Source: Crateriforma spongiae
GTDB lineage: Bacteria; Planctomycetota; Planctomycetia; Pirellulales; Pirellulaceae
Length of the DNA stretch: 64,000 nt
Reading direction: 5' to 3'
NCBI RefSeq assembly: GCF_012290005.1
Contig: NZ_JAAXMS010000006.1
Location: 434,001-498,000, forward strand
A program made the position numbers and the translations under genes. The notes under the pieces are model-generated. The model saw only the letters and a program-made list of their open reading frames with translations, did no database searches and was not told where the DNA came from. Every line of letters begins with the position of its first letter. Position 1 is the first letter of the stretch. Below are positions 9,088-17,665 of this stretch, in pieces.

Positions 9088-9911
9088 CCCAATTCATCGC
9101 CGCGTTGTTTGGCGGCGGCAACGGCGTCGGCCATTGCGGCCCGAACGGCGCGGCGTTCCAGCGTATTTAGTCCCGTGATCGTCGTTCCCGCCGGGCTGGC
9201 CACGGCGTCTTTTAGTTGTCCCGGGTGCTGGCCGGTTTCTTTCAACATCGTCGCCGCACCCAGGACCGTTTGCACGGCCAATTGCATCGCCAGATCACGC
9301 GGCAGACCCGCCAGCACGCCACCATCGGCCAAGCCTTCGACGATGGTGAAGACGTACGCGGGGCCGGATCCGCTAAGACCGGTGACGGCATTCATCTGTT
9401 TTTCATCAACGGCGATCGCGATGCCGACCGCTTCCAGCATCGTTTTGACGTGTCCTTGGTCTTCGTCGGTTGCCCCGGCCGCGGCGCAGAATGCGCTGGC
9501 GCCTTGGCCGACCAGGCAGGGGGTGTTGGGCATCACGCGGATCACACGATCGTGACCGAACCAGGTTTGCATGGAATCCAGGGTGATCCCCGCCGCCACG
9601 CTGACCAGCAATCGGCCGGCCCACTGCTTGGGGGCGGATTGGGCGACCCGTTGCATGACCGGCGGCTTAACGGCCAGCAGAACGATAGACGGCATGGTTT
9701 CCACCGCCTCGGCCGACGCGTGACACTTGGCCGTCGGATGCTGGTCGATCCACCACTGTCGACACTGGGCACTGGGATCCACGACGACCAAGTCGTCTGG
9801 GCGGATGGTTCCCGCTTGGATCAGTCCGCCGACGATGGCGCGACCCATTTGGCCGCCACCGATCAGGCACAGCGATGGAAGCGGTTGGCTGGCATTGGAA
9901 TTTTCGGTCAT
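9084..9911 (-). CDS. proC: pyrroline-5-carboxylate reductase
   Basis: It catalyses the last step of proline synthesis, NAD(P)H-dependent reduction of pyrroline-5-carboxylate, in the cytoplasm. The 275-residue product has the N-terminal dinucleotide motif [15 protein letters not shown], a VLLAVKPP strand, [17 protein letters not shown], and the conserved C-terminal [11 protein letters not shown] followed by [15 protein letters not shown] and [10 protein letters not shown]. Length and motifs are complete. ATG 9911 is chosen because the upstream in-frame extension (to 10109) is low quality and would overlap the argB leader. It diverges from argB, putting proline and arginine synthesis back to back. 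Confidence 0.95.
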   Translation of the reverse strand: MTENSNASQPLPSLCLIGGGQMGRAIVGGLIQAGTIRPDDLVVVDPSAQCRQWWIDQHPTAKCHASAEAVETMPSIVLLAVKPPVMQRVAQSAPKQWAGRLLVSVAAGITLDSMQTWFGHDRVIRVMPNTPCLVGQGASAFCAAAGATDEDQGHVKTMLEAVGIAIAVDEKQMNAVTGLSGSGPAYVFTIVEGLADGGVLAGLPRDLAMQLAVQTVLGAATMLKETGQHPGQLKDAVASPAGTTITGLNTLERRAVRAAMADAVAAAKQRGDELG

Positions 9912-10080
9912 GGCAATCGATGGTCCTTGCGGGGGTGGTGGCAAAGCCGGGTGGCCGACGTCCGGCGGGGCACCTACACTACTCGGTTTTTCCTTTCGGC
10001 CACCCTGTGGCGGCTGGACGTTGGATCGGCGGACCGCCGTGCGACCAGTTTGCCAGGACCGAGCCTGTGGAGATAGCCGG

Positions 10081-10980
10081 TTGGACCAAGCGATCGCAAA
10101 AGCGGACACCCTTTTGGAAGCGATGGGATGGATCCGTCAGTTCCGCGGGAAAACGACGGTCATCAAGCTGGGCGGCAGCCTGTTGGAAGATCGTACGGCG
10201 CTGCATCACATCTTGCTGGACGTGATCTTTATGGAAACCGTCGGCATGCGTCCGGTGGTGGTTCATGGCGGCGGCAAAGCGATCAACCAAGCGTTGGCCG
10301 ATGCGGGAATCGAAGCCAAGTTCAGCCGAGGCCGGCGGATCACCGATGCCCCGACTTTGGAAATCGTCAAACGCGTGCTGGCCGGTGACGTCAACCGTTT
10401 GTTGACCGACGAAATCGAACGGCTGGGTGGTCGCGCGATGAACCTGTCTTTTGAGACGACGAACGTTCTATTCGGCGAAAAACTGGTCCCCGAGGACGGT
10501 GAGGATCTTGGTTTTGTCGGCCATGTCACTCGGGTCGACCGCCAAGTCATCGAAGGGCTGTCGTACACCGATCAGGTGCCGATCATCCCGTCGATGTGCC
10601 AGGGCGACGATGGTGCCCAGTACAACGTCAACGCGGACACCGCGGCGATGGCCGTCGCCCAGGCGTTGGGTGCGGAAAAGCTGGTGTTCCTGTCTGACGT
10701 CAACGGTGTCCGACGGGACAAAGACGATCCGGAAACCGTGATCCATTCGTTGAATGTTTCCGAAGCCAATCGGCTGATCAGCGAAGGCGTGATTGCCAGC
10801 GGCATGATTCCCAAAGTCGAAGCGTGCTTGGATACGCTGGGCCGTGGCGTCGGAAAGATCCACATCATCGACGGCAAACTTCGCCACAGCTTGTTGCTGG
10901 AAATTTACACGACCGACGGTGTGGGGACACAGATCGTGAAAGACCCAAACTCGGCGGGCCAGCCCACCGGTTCGGCATAG
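10081..10980 (+). CDS. argB: acetylglutamate kinase
   Basis: ArgB phosphorylates N-acetylglutamate in arginine synthesis. The 299-residue product shows [13 protein letters not shown] (phosphate-binding lysine and glycines, about residues 24-36), [51 protein letters not shown] and [11 protein letters not shown], all typical. The start is TTG 10081, with GGAG at 10069-10072; longer in-frame extensions lie in the proC leader. It is the first gene of an operon with the ArgD-like gene (starting about 40 bases later) and argF. The C-terminal [13 protein letters not shown] is normal for ArgB. Confidence 0.95.
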   Translation: MDQAIAKADTLLEAMGWIRQFRGKTTVIKLGGSLLEDRTALHHILLDVIFMETVGMRPVVVHGGGKAINQALADAGIEAKFSRGRRITDAPTLEIVKRVLAGDVNRLLTDEIERLGGRAMNLSFETTNVLFGEKLVPEDGEDLGFVGHVTRVDRQVIEGLSYTDQVPIIPSMCQGDDGAQYNVNADTAAMAVAQALGAEKLVFLSDVNGVRRDKDDPETVIHSLNVSEANRLISEGVIASGMIPKVEACLDTLGRGVGKIHIIDGKLRHSLLLEIYTTDGVGTQIVKDPNSAGQPTGSA

Positions 10981-11020
10981 CTTTTTCTTGCGGCGTATCA
11001 CGATGGAAGGAAGTCCGGCG

Positions 11021-12208
11021 ATGTCCGATGGCCAACAATATGGCGGGTTGTGGCGATTGCGTGACGATCAGTCCGCGGTCATCGACGCGGTGTGCGGTCG
11101 TGTCAGTACGCTGGGCTTGGGCGATCCCGTCGTCTCCGATGCAATTAGTGGTGCGCATCAACAGTATTTGGGCGATGCCTGTTCTTTGAACGACGAAGCC
11201 GGGCAACCGGAATTGGCGGAAGAACTGTTTGATCGATTGGATCGGTTGGTGCGATCGCGACAATTCACTGGCAGCCGCGAGGGAACGGAACAATTTTTAC
11301 AGTCGGCGACTTTGTGCCCGTGTCGTGACTTGGCCTTGGAGGCTGCGGTCTGGGACGCCCGGACCCATTCGGATGCTCGATTTCAAATCCTCAGTCTTGT
11401 CGGCAGTGAACACGGCGTGACCACGTTGGCACGAACCATCAGTGGGCGACCGGAATTGCACGAAGGTTTTGGACCATTGGTGCCCGGCGTGATGTATGTG
11501 CCGGCCGATGACGTGGATGCGTTGGCCCAACGGTTGGACGAAACGGTGGCCTGTGTGGTCGTCCAGCCGGCCGATGTGGATGCCGGCATGGCATCGCTTT
11601 CGGAATCTTGGTTGGAAACGGTCAGCGAACTTTGTGCCCGCCAGGATGTCCGTTTTGTGGTGGACGAAAGCCGTTTGGTCTTCGGCGGAACCGGTGGCCC
11701 GTTTAGCTTGGACGCGATTCAAGTCACACCGGCAACGGATTTTTTGTGGTCGGCGGGATTGTTCGGCGGTTTACCCGGCGGGCTTTGGCTGCGGTTGGGC
11801 GACCAGCCGGCAGATCCGTCACACTCCAAAGTCACGTTGAAGCCGGGAACGATTCTTGCGGCCAAGGTGGCGTCGGCCACGATTGCGGCTTGGGACGGGC
11901 GGCGCGACGAAGATGCCGATCCGCCGGGACGCACGATGGCCACCGCATTGGCCGAAAAAGTGGGCGGCTTCGAATTTGTACGCGATATTCAGTATCTGGG
12001 AACGAATTTGGCCATCCAGTCGGATATCCCCGGCGACGAAGTGGTCACTGCCGCGTTGCAACGCGGGTTGATTTTGGAATCGACCGGCGGTGGTTGGGTG
12101 CGGCTGCAATTGCCACCGACCGCGTCGGAAAGTGATTGGGATGAATTGTTGTCACGGATGGCTGCGGCAATGGAAGCGTTGGAAAGTGAAACCGTCGATC
12201 TTGGTTAA
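11021..12208 (+). CDS. ArgD-like class III aminotransferase homologue lacking the catalytic lysine
   Basis: Position between argB and argF and several blocks mark this 395-residue protein as an acetylornithine aminotransferase relative: SEHGVTTLARTISGRPEL (ArgD: SFHGRT), EGFGPLVPGVMYVPADD, CVVVQPADVDAGM (ArgD: VEPIQGEGG), VRFVVDESR (ArgD: DEVQ) and the GTGGPF turn. Where ArgD has the PLP-binding SAKALGGG, this protein has SAGLFGG, so the lysine is glycine. The NSGTEANE phosphate-binding block is CPCRDLALE, and glutamate of VEP is glutamine. It should not form a normal internal aldimine. The reading frame is intact, with no stops. ATG 11021 has GGAAGGAAG 8 bases upstream. It may be a regulatory or scaffold pseudoenzyme. 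Confidence 0.85.
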   Translation: MSDGQQYGGLWRLRDDQSAVIDAVCGRVSTLGLGDPVVSDAISGAHQQYLGDACSLNDEAGQPELAEELFDRLDRLVRSRQFTGSREGTEQFLQSATLCPCRDLALEAAVWDARTHSDARFQILSLVGSEHGVTTLARTISGRPELHEGFGPLVPGVMYVPADDVDALAQRLDETVACVVVQPADVDAGMASLSESWLETVSELCARQDVRFVVDESRLVFGGTGGPFSLDAIQVTPATDFLWSAGLFGGLPGGLWLRLGDQPADPSHSKVTLKPGTILAAKVASATIAAWDGRRDEDADPPGRTMATALAEKVGGFEFVRDIQYLGTNLAIQSDIPGDEVVTAALQRGLILESTGGGWVRLQLPPTASESDWDELLSRMAAAMEALESETVDLG

Positions 12209-12250
12209 GACGGACAATCGATTGAATCGTCAATGATGTGAAAGCGAATC

Positions 12251-13195
12251 ATGCGACACCTGCTGACCCTGTTTGATCTGAACTCGCACGAACTGAATCG
12301 CATTTTGAGTGCGGCGCGTGTGCTAAAAAAAATGCACTCACGAGGTCAACGACCTGCGGTACTTCAGCATCGCGTCTTGGCGTTGATTTTTGAAAAGCCC
12401 AGCTTGCGGACGCGCGTCAGTTTTGAATCCGGGATGGCGCAGCTTGGCGGCAGCAGTTTGTTTTTGGGTGACGATGTCGGATTTGGCAAACGCGAAGCCC
12501 CATCGGACTTCACCCGCGTGCTCGGCCAGTTCGTCGACGGCGTTGTGTGCCGTTCGTTTTCGCATGACACCGTCGCCACGCTTGCGAAATACGACAGCGT
12601 GCCGGTGATCAACGGCTTGACCGATTTGGCTCACCCGTGCCAAGCGATGGCCGATGTTTTGACGATCGAAGGCGAATTTCCCGATCGCCCCCTGACCGAC
12701 AACCATTTGGTGTTTGTCGGTGATGGGAACAACGTCAGCCGGTCGCTGGCACTGATTTGTGCCATGTTGGGCATGAAATTCACGCTGGCTTGTCCCAAGG
12801 GATACGAGCTTGATCAGCCGTGGATGTCAAAGATCAGCGAACGCTATCCCGACGCGAAGCTTCACCAGACCACCGATCCGATTGCCGCGGTTTCCACCGC
12901 CGACGCGATTTACACCGACGTTTGGACCAGCATGGGCCAGGAGGCCGAATCGGCCCAACGCCGCAAGGATTTTGCGGACTATCAGGTCAACGCCGGCTTG
13001 ATGAAGCACGCGCCAGAAACGGCAATCGTGCTGCACTGCCTGCCCGCCGTGCGAGGCGAAGAGATCACCGATGATGTGATCGATGGCCCGCAAAGCCGCG
13101 TGATCGAACAAGCGGGCAATCGGATGCATGCGCAAAAGGGTTTGCTGGCTTGGCTGTTGAACCCGCATTGGGTCGGCGAGAACGTTCCCGAATAG
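12251..13195 (+). CDS. argF: ornithine carbamoyltransferase
   Basis: ArgF joins carbamoyl phosphate and ornithine to citrulline. The 314-residue protein has [15 protein letters not shown] (carbamoyl-phosphate loop, about residues 50-64), [16 protein letters not shown] (HPCQ), [12 protein letters not shown], and [14 protein letters not shown] (HCLPA) near residue 262, all in place. Length is normal for the anabolic enzyme. It starts 42 bases after the ArgD-like gene and closes the visible arg operon. The following rph gene is on the same strand and may be transcribed through. Confidence 0.95.
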   Translation: MRHLLTLFDLNSHELNRILSAARVLKKMHSRGQRPAVLQHRVLALIFEKPSLRTRVSFESGMAQLGGSSLFLGDDVGFGKREAPSDFTRVLGQFVDGVVCRSFSHDTVATLAKYDSVPVINGLTDLAHPCQAMADVLTIEGEFPDRPLTDNHLVFVGDGNNVSRSLALICAMLGMKFTLACPKGYELDQPWMSKISERYPDAKLHQTTDPIAAVSTADAIYTDVWTSMGQEAESAQRRKDFADYQVNAGLMKHAPETAIVLHCLPAVRGEEITDDVIDGPQSRVIEQAGNRMHAQKGLLAWLLNPHWVGENVPE

Positions 13196-13273
13196 TTTCC
13201 CAGACGTGTGGTTCGCACGCTTTGCCGAAACGTGCATTCTTCTTTGATACGAATTTTTGCACCTGAGTTGTCC

Positions 13274-13990
13274 ATGTCGACCGATTCTGTCACCCGTCCA
13301 TCCGATCAGATCCGCGAAGTCAAAATCGAACGCGGCTACTTGAAGTCCTGTCCGGCCAGCGTGCTGTACAGCAGCGGTGATACGGTCGTGTTGTGTGCCG
13401 CGTCGGTCGAACCATCCGTGCCGCCTTGGTTGGAGGGCAAAGGCAAGGGATGGGTGACGGCGGAATACAACATGCTGCCGGGCAGCACCAGTCCGCGAAA
13501 ACGTCGCGACCGTAGCAAGGTGGATGGCCGGACCACCGAGATTCAGCGGTTGATCGGCCGCAGTTTGCGTTCCATCATCGATTTGAATGCGTTGGGCGAG
13601 CAGATGATCACGGTCGATTGTGACGTGCTGCAGGCCGACGGCGGCACACGAACCGCTTCGATCACCGGCGGCTTCATCGCGTTGGCTGATGCGGTGGCAT
13701 CCATCATCCCCGGTTCAACGATTGGGAACGGCCCGCTGTTGGACAGCGTCGCCGCGATCAGTGTGGGGGTGATCGGCGATGAACTGAAACTGGACTTGGA
13801 TTACGAACTGGACAGCGCCGCCGATGTCGACATGAACGTCATCATGACCGGCAGCGGTCGGTTCGTGGAAATCCAAGGGACTGGTGAAGAAGCCACGTTT
13901 GATGACGAACAACTGGCGGGGCTGATTCGGCTGGCCAAAAAAGGCATCGGCGAATTGACGACGATGCAACGGACGGTGTTGGAACAGTAG
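13274..13990 (+). CDS. rph: ribonuclease PH
   Basis: RNase PH is a phosphate-dependent 3'-5' exoribonuclease that trims tRNA precursors. The 238-residue product contains the family hallmarks VLCAASVEPSVPPWLEG, GWVTAEYNMLPGST, RKRRDRSKVDGRTTEIQRLIGRSLR (split here across residues about 75-100) and TVDCDVLQADGGTRTASITGG. ATG 13274 gives the expected start (EVKIERGYLKSCPASVLYS soon after); an upstream in-frame GTG at 13208 adds residues without family character. Convergent with the coiled-coil gene that ends at 14035. Confidence 0.95.
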   Translation: MSTDSVTRPSDQIREVKIERGYLKSCPASVLYSSGDTVVLCAASVEPSVPPWLEGKGKGWVTAEYNMLPGSTSPRKRRDRSKVDGRTTEIQRLIGRSLRSIIDLNALGEQMITVDCDVLQADGGTRTASITGGFIALADAVASIIPGSTIGNGPLLDSVAAISVGVIGDELKLDLDYELDSAADVDMNVIMTGSGRFVEIQGTGEEATFDDEQLAGLIRLAKKGIGELTTMQRTVLEQ

Positions 13991-14034
13991 GCGGCTGAGT
14001 CGCGGGCCGAGTTGGATCGCACGCCGATCCGAAA

Positions 14035-15468
14035 TCACCAGGGGCGTCGCGGGTAGTGTCGGTTCCGACGATGCCCGGCGCGACGTGCGTGTTCTTGAAG
14101 GGCAGCACCGGCCGCAGATGCCATCGCGTTCAGCAAGACTTGGGTCATCGGGTGCGTGGCGACTTCGGTGATGCGATCCATCGTCGACGGGCCCCAGCTT
14201 TGCGTTCGCCGAATTTGGTCCCACACCGCTTCGACGTCGTAAGTGTCGTCGGCGCGTGCCAATGATCCCAAGACGTCCAGCGAATCGGCAAACAGGCATC
14301 GCCCACTGGCAAAACCTGCACTGCGAAAACGCTGAATCAGTCGTCCGATTGCTTCGAAGATCTGTTGGTGATTCGCAATCTGGTTTCGCCAACCGGCGAC
14401 CGTCGCGTCCAGTTGGCCGATCTCCGATTCCAAGCCGTTCATTCGTGCGATGATTTGGTCGTCGGTCAGCGAAACCGTTTGGCGGGCGCGTTCTTGCAAT
14501 GCCCGGGTGTCGCTGCGTTCGATCATTCCGCGAAAGGCGGCGATCGCTTTTTGGTAATAGTCACAGTGTCGATCCGCCAGAGCGTTCAATTCACGATGGA
14601 TTTGTTCACTCTGTTGATCCAGCTTGTTTAGTTCATCGGTCGCTTGATTGCGATCGGCCGTGATTTGTTGACGTCGGACCTTCAGTGCATCGGCGCCCAG
14701 TTCGCGGGCCACGTCGTCGCGCATGCGTTCCAGTTCCGCCATCACGGTGTCCAGTGCCGCGCGATCCTCGGCAATGATTTGCCGCATTGATTCAGGCGTC
14801 GACTTTAGAAAGTCATAGTTCCGTTTCGCCTGTTGGTATCCGATCAGCTTGGCCAACCAACGATCGATGCGACGCGTCATGCCGCGTGGTTTGTATTTTC
14901 CGGTGCCGAAGTCGCGATCCTTCAGGTAAGTGAAAAGATCGCTTTCATCGTAAGCGGGCAGCTTGCGGGCGGCGTCTTGATCGGCCTCGTTCAGGTTGTC
15001 TTCGGCTCGTTCCAAAGCGGCTTCGGCACGAGCGGCCTGTTCGGACAGCTGTGCAAACTTTGGGTCGGCCGCCAAACGCGATTCGATGGTGGTGGCCAGT
15101 GATTCGATTTCTTCTTCGATCAAGTCATGTTGGGCATTCCATTCGGTCAGCGTTTGTTCGGCGTGCCCATGCTGCAATGCGATCTGGTCCAGTTGTTGTC
15201 GCAGATCATCGACCGCCTGTTCCTTACGGTGCAGGATCTCGTTGATCGTCGGGCGAATTTCCTGCCAGGTCGTGCGTACCGCGTCTGGGGTCAGTTCCGG
15301 CAGAAAGTACTCCGCCAGTTCGACCATCGTATGGTCGCGTTGCTGTTCCAGTTGTTCGCGTCGTTGGTCCGCGTTTTGGATTTGTTGCCGAGCTTGCTGC
15401 AGCCGATTTTGTTGTCCGGCCTGAGCGGTCAGCAGTTGTTGGTGGACTTGGGGGCCGGTCAAAGGCAT
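14035..15468 (-). CDS. long coiled-coil protein of unknown function
   Basis: The 477-residue product is dominated by heptad-rich, Gln/Glu/Arg-rich helices (about residues 10-150 and 235-400) with a shorter non-coil insert KYKPRGMTRRIDRWLAKLIGYQQAKRNYDFLK near 185-220. No signal peptide; the C-terminus carries a small Ala-rich segment and a basic tail (RRAGHRRNRHYPRRP). I cannot name the family. It follows the small DUF6384-like gene by 74 bases and shares its strand, and the divergent TelA-like gene is also helical, so the three may form one complex. ATG 15468 is chosen over the track's longer frame because the extension overlaps the neighbouring gene's end. Confidence 0.7.
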   Translation of the reverse strand: MPLTGPQVHQQLLTAQAGQQNRLQQARQQIQNADQRREQLEQQRDHTMVELAEYFLPELTPDAVRTTWQEIRPTINEILHRKEQAVDDLRQQLDQIALQHGHAEQTLTEWNAQHDLIEEEIESLATTIESRLAADPKFAQLSEQAARAEAALERAEDNLNEADQDAARKLPAYDESDLFTYLKDRDFGTGKYKPRGMTRRIDRWLAKLIGYQQAKRNYDFLKSTPESMRQIIAEDRAALDTVMAELERMRDDVARELGADALKVRRQQITADRNQATDELNKLDQQSEQIHRELNALADRHCDYYQKAIAAFRGMIERSDTRALQERARQTVSLTDDQIIARMNGLESEIGQLDATVAGWRNQIANHQQIFEAIGRLIQRFRSAGFASGRCLFADSLDVLGSLARADDTYDVEAVWDQIRRTQSWGPSTMDRITEVATHPMTQVLLNAMASAAGAALQEHARRAGHRRNRHYPRRPW

Positions 15469-15542
15469 GGCGGGTGAATCAATGAAGGCTTTGGCGGATG
15501 CAGAAAAGGTGGCGGCGTGGCCAGTGGACTGGGATCGGTCGG

Positions 15543-15953
15543 TCAACCGAACCAGTACCACAGGCCGCCAGCCGCGGCGGCGATCGTGGCCAAAGTCCAG
15601 GCGACTTGGTGTCGGCGGACCCAGAGGTGGGCCAAGAAACTGTTCATCCCTGGCGCGGGATCTTGATAGGTGTGCAGCCGATCCATGTATTGCTGGATTG
15701 CGGTATCCAATTCCGCTTCGGTCAAATTGTCGCCCGAAAGCCGCGCGGTTTTCATCAGTTTTTCGCGTAGCTTTTGACGGACCTCATCGCGGCGAAACAT
15801 TTCCTCGGCGGTTTGCCGGCGGTCACGCAGTTCCCGGGCGACGTCCATGACCCGCAAGGTTTCTTCCAGCGTCAAATTTTCCGCCGGATGGGCCTGGGAT
15901 TCGCGCCCCGATGGTGCCCTTTGTTGTGCCTGGGCAGGTCGGACGTCTGACAT
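15543..15953 (-). CDS. small C-terminally anchored helical protein (DUF6384-like)
   Basis: The 136-residue protein has a helical body (LTLEETLRVMDVARELRDRR, then charged helices to about residue 100) and a final hydrophobic helix VAWTLATIAAAAGGLWYW at the very C-terminus, giving a tail-anchored topology with the body in the cytoplasm. The pattern resembles what I recall as DUF6384; treat that name as tentative. It is the first gene of a two-gene minus-strand unit with the coiled-coil protein and diverges from the TelA-like gene across about 400 bases. Confidence 0.6.
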   Translation of the reverse strand: MSDVRPAQAQQRAPSGRESQAHPAENLTLEETLRVMDVARELRDRRQTAEEMFRRDEVRQKLREKLMKTARLSGDNLTEAELDTAIQQYMDRLHTYQDPAPGMNSFLAHLWVRRHQVAWTLATIAAAAGGLWYWFG

Positions 15954-16349
15954 ATTGGTTCACAATCCCTACAAACGGCGATGAAGCGATCGGCAAGACA
16001 GCGATGGTGGTGGGCTGGGGAAAACTCCGACGCCCCCGTCGGCGATCAATCGCAAGTACGGGGACTTGGACCTCTTGGCCGTCGTGCCCGCGACACCGGA
16101 CCGCCGGTGATTCGAATCGGATCCCCAAGACCGGGTGTCGCATGCCCGAATGTTACGAAAACGGCGTTGGGCTGCCTAGCTTTCGCCGCCATCGTCCCGC
16201 CGCGTCCGCTTCTTGCTTCTGTCGCCCCGAAGCGCTAACTTGAAGCCATCCTGGCGGGACGGATTCGATCGGATCACGGATACTATTCACGCGGACGCAA
16301 CTTTCGCATCTTCCTTCTTCACTTTGCAGTTAGCACGGAAAATACAGTC
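15954..16349. other. divergent promoter region, no gene seen
   Basis: This 396-base gap lies between the divergent DUF6384-like and TelA-like genes and should hold both promoters. Short frames inside translate to arginine/proline-rich sequence and were not called. A TACTAT box near 16281 could be a -10 for the plus-strand gene but no matching -35 is evident. Confidence 0.45.
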
Positions 16350-17567
16350 ATGTCACAAGCCCAAGCTTCCGCACCGGCCAACCAAACGTCCGGCGTCGAT
16401 GAAACGCGTTCAATGCGCGAGTATTTGGATCGTGCTTTGGACACGCTCAAGAAATTCGGCGGTGAAGACCGTGCATCGGCACCCCAGGAATTGATCAGCC
16501 TGTTGGAAAGTGTGCGGCATTTGGATGAAGCCAAGGTCTTGGCGATCGCCGATGTGATCAAGCACATGGGCAGTTTCAACGCGATGGTCCGCGAGAATGT
16601 GGAGTCGATCGAGGTCGGCAACCGCTACATGGAAATCACCCAGATGTTCGATTCGGTTCGCGAAGACAGCAAGCGTCTGATCGGCCAATTGGATGACGGC
16701 AAGATCAGCGGCACTGAAAAGATTTCCAATTGGTGGATGAAGCTGCGACGTGGCACCCCCAGTGACCGTTTTGAAAAGATTGCGGAGGTCTACACGGATG
16801 TCGCCAAGGACACGAAGGACGCGTTGGGCAAAGAAGAACAGATCATGGATGCCTACATCGACTTTCGCTTTGCTTTGAAAGAAGCGGAAGTGTTGGCACG
16901 CGAGATTTTGGACAAGCAGGTTCCGGTGCTCGAAGACGCCAAGAACGCGTTGGCTTCGACCCAAAAGGCTTTGGACGAATACAACGGCACCGAAGAAGCC
17001 GAGAAGAGCCAACTGGAACTGCGTCGCGATGAAGCGCGGCAGAAGTATGAAGACGAAGACGAAACGTACCAATTGCTGAAGGACATCGCTGAGAACCTGG
17101 AGATCGGTTACGACGTCGGCGAAACGTTGATCACCAAACTGAAGCAGACGCACGACGTCAAGGAACGTGTCTATCGTCGTGCGGTGACTTTCTTCACCAC
17201 CAACGAACACGTCTTCACGATTCTTGGAACGGTTTACACCAGCCAGCACGGCTTGCATGAGGTGACTCAGGCCACCGAAGCGATGAAGGAAGGCGTCAAC
17301 AAAGGTTTGGAAGACATCGCGGATCTCGGACGTGAACTGGAACGTGCGGCGTTGAAAGCTGGATACGGCAGCACGATTGACCCGAAGAGCGTCCAGAAGC
17401 TGGTCGATGCGATCAGCGGTTTCCAAGTCGAATCGCTGGAAATGATCGCGGAATTGCGAAAGGAAAGCGAAGAAAGCACTCGAGCCATTCGCGCAACGGT
17501 CGAAGAAGGCAAGAAGAAGTACATGGAAACGTTGGCCAAGCACGCACGCGGCGAAACCGGCAAATAG
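16350..17567 (+). CDS. TelA-like helical protein
   Basis: The 405-residue, almost wholly helical, acidic protein has no signal peptide or membrane segment. The C-terminal two-thirds, for example LDKQVPVLEDAKNAL, YDVGETLITKLKQTHDVKE and VFTILGTVYTSQHGLHEVTQ (about residues 185-310), recalls the TelA/YaaN 'toxic anion resistance' family, in which similar helices surround a conserved Gln/Val-rich segment; the match is by eye and partial. TelA-type proteins are tied to tellurite resistance and envelope stress, with unknown mechanism. It is divergent from two other helical genes and convergent with the zinc-ribbon gene. Confidence 0.55.
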   Translation: MSQAQASAPANQTSGVDETRSMREYLDRALDTLKKFGGEDRASAPQELISLLESVRHLDEAKVLAIADVIKHMGSFNAMVRENVESIEVGNRYMEITQMFDSVREDSKRLIGQLDDGKISGTEKISNWWMKLRRGTPSDRFEKIAEVYTDVAKDTKDALGKEEQIMDAYIDFRFALKEAEVLAREILDKQVPVLEDAKNALASTQKALDEYNGTEEAEKSQLELRRDEARQKYEDEDETYQLLKDIAENLEIGYDVGETLITKLKQTHDVKERVYRRAVTFFTTNEHVFTILGTVYTSQHGLHEVTQATEAMKEGVNKGLEDIADLGRELERAALKAGYGSTIDPKSVQKLVDAISGFQVESLEMIAELRKESEESTRAIRATVEEGKKKYMETLAKHARGETGK

Positions 17568-17589
17568 TCACGATCCGCTTCATCGAAGC

Positions 17590-17640
17590 TCGCTTATAGC
17601 GGCTTGCAAGGTCACCTTTCGTTCTGCGAAAGCAGCGCAA
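17590..17640. repeat. short diverged relative of the 148-bp hairpin repeat
   Basis: The 98-base gap between the convergent TelA-like and zinc-ribbon genes contains a 6-bp stem, CTTTCG (17616-17621) and CGAAAG (17627-17632), with loop TTCTG. The 148-bp repeats at 34.9-35.4 kb contain the same stem with loop CTCCG, and in both places it is preceded by GCGGCT and followed by GCG. Diverged copy of one family is the simplest reading; it may act as a bidirectional terminator. Confidence 0.5.
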
Positions 17641-17665
17641 AGGAAACGCCAGCATCGACGTTGAG

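Noticed and set aside
15001-15561. Longer N-terminus of the coiled-coil protein (to 15561)
   Set aside because: The extension lies over the 3' end of the neighbouring DUF6384-like gene and has no family character; ATG 15468 is more plausible.
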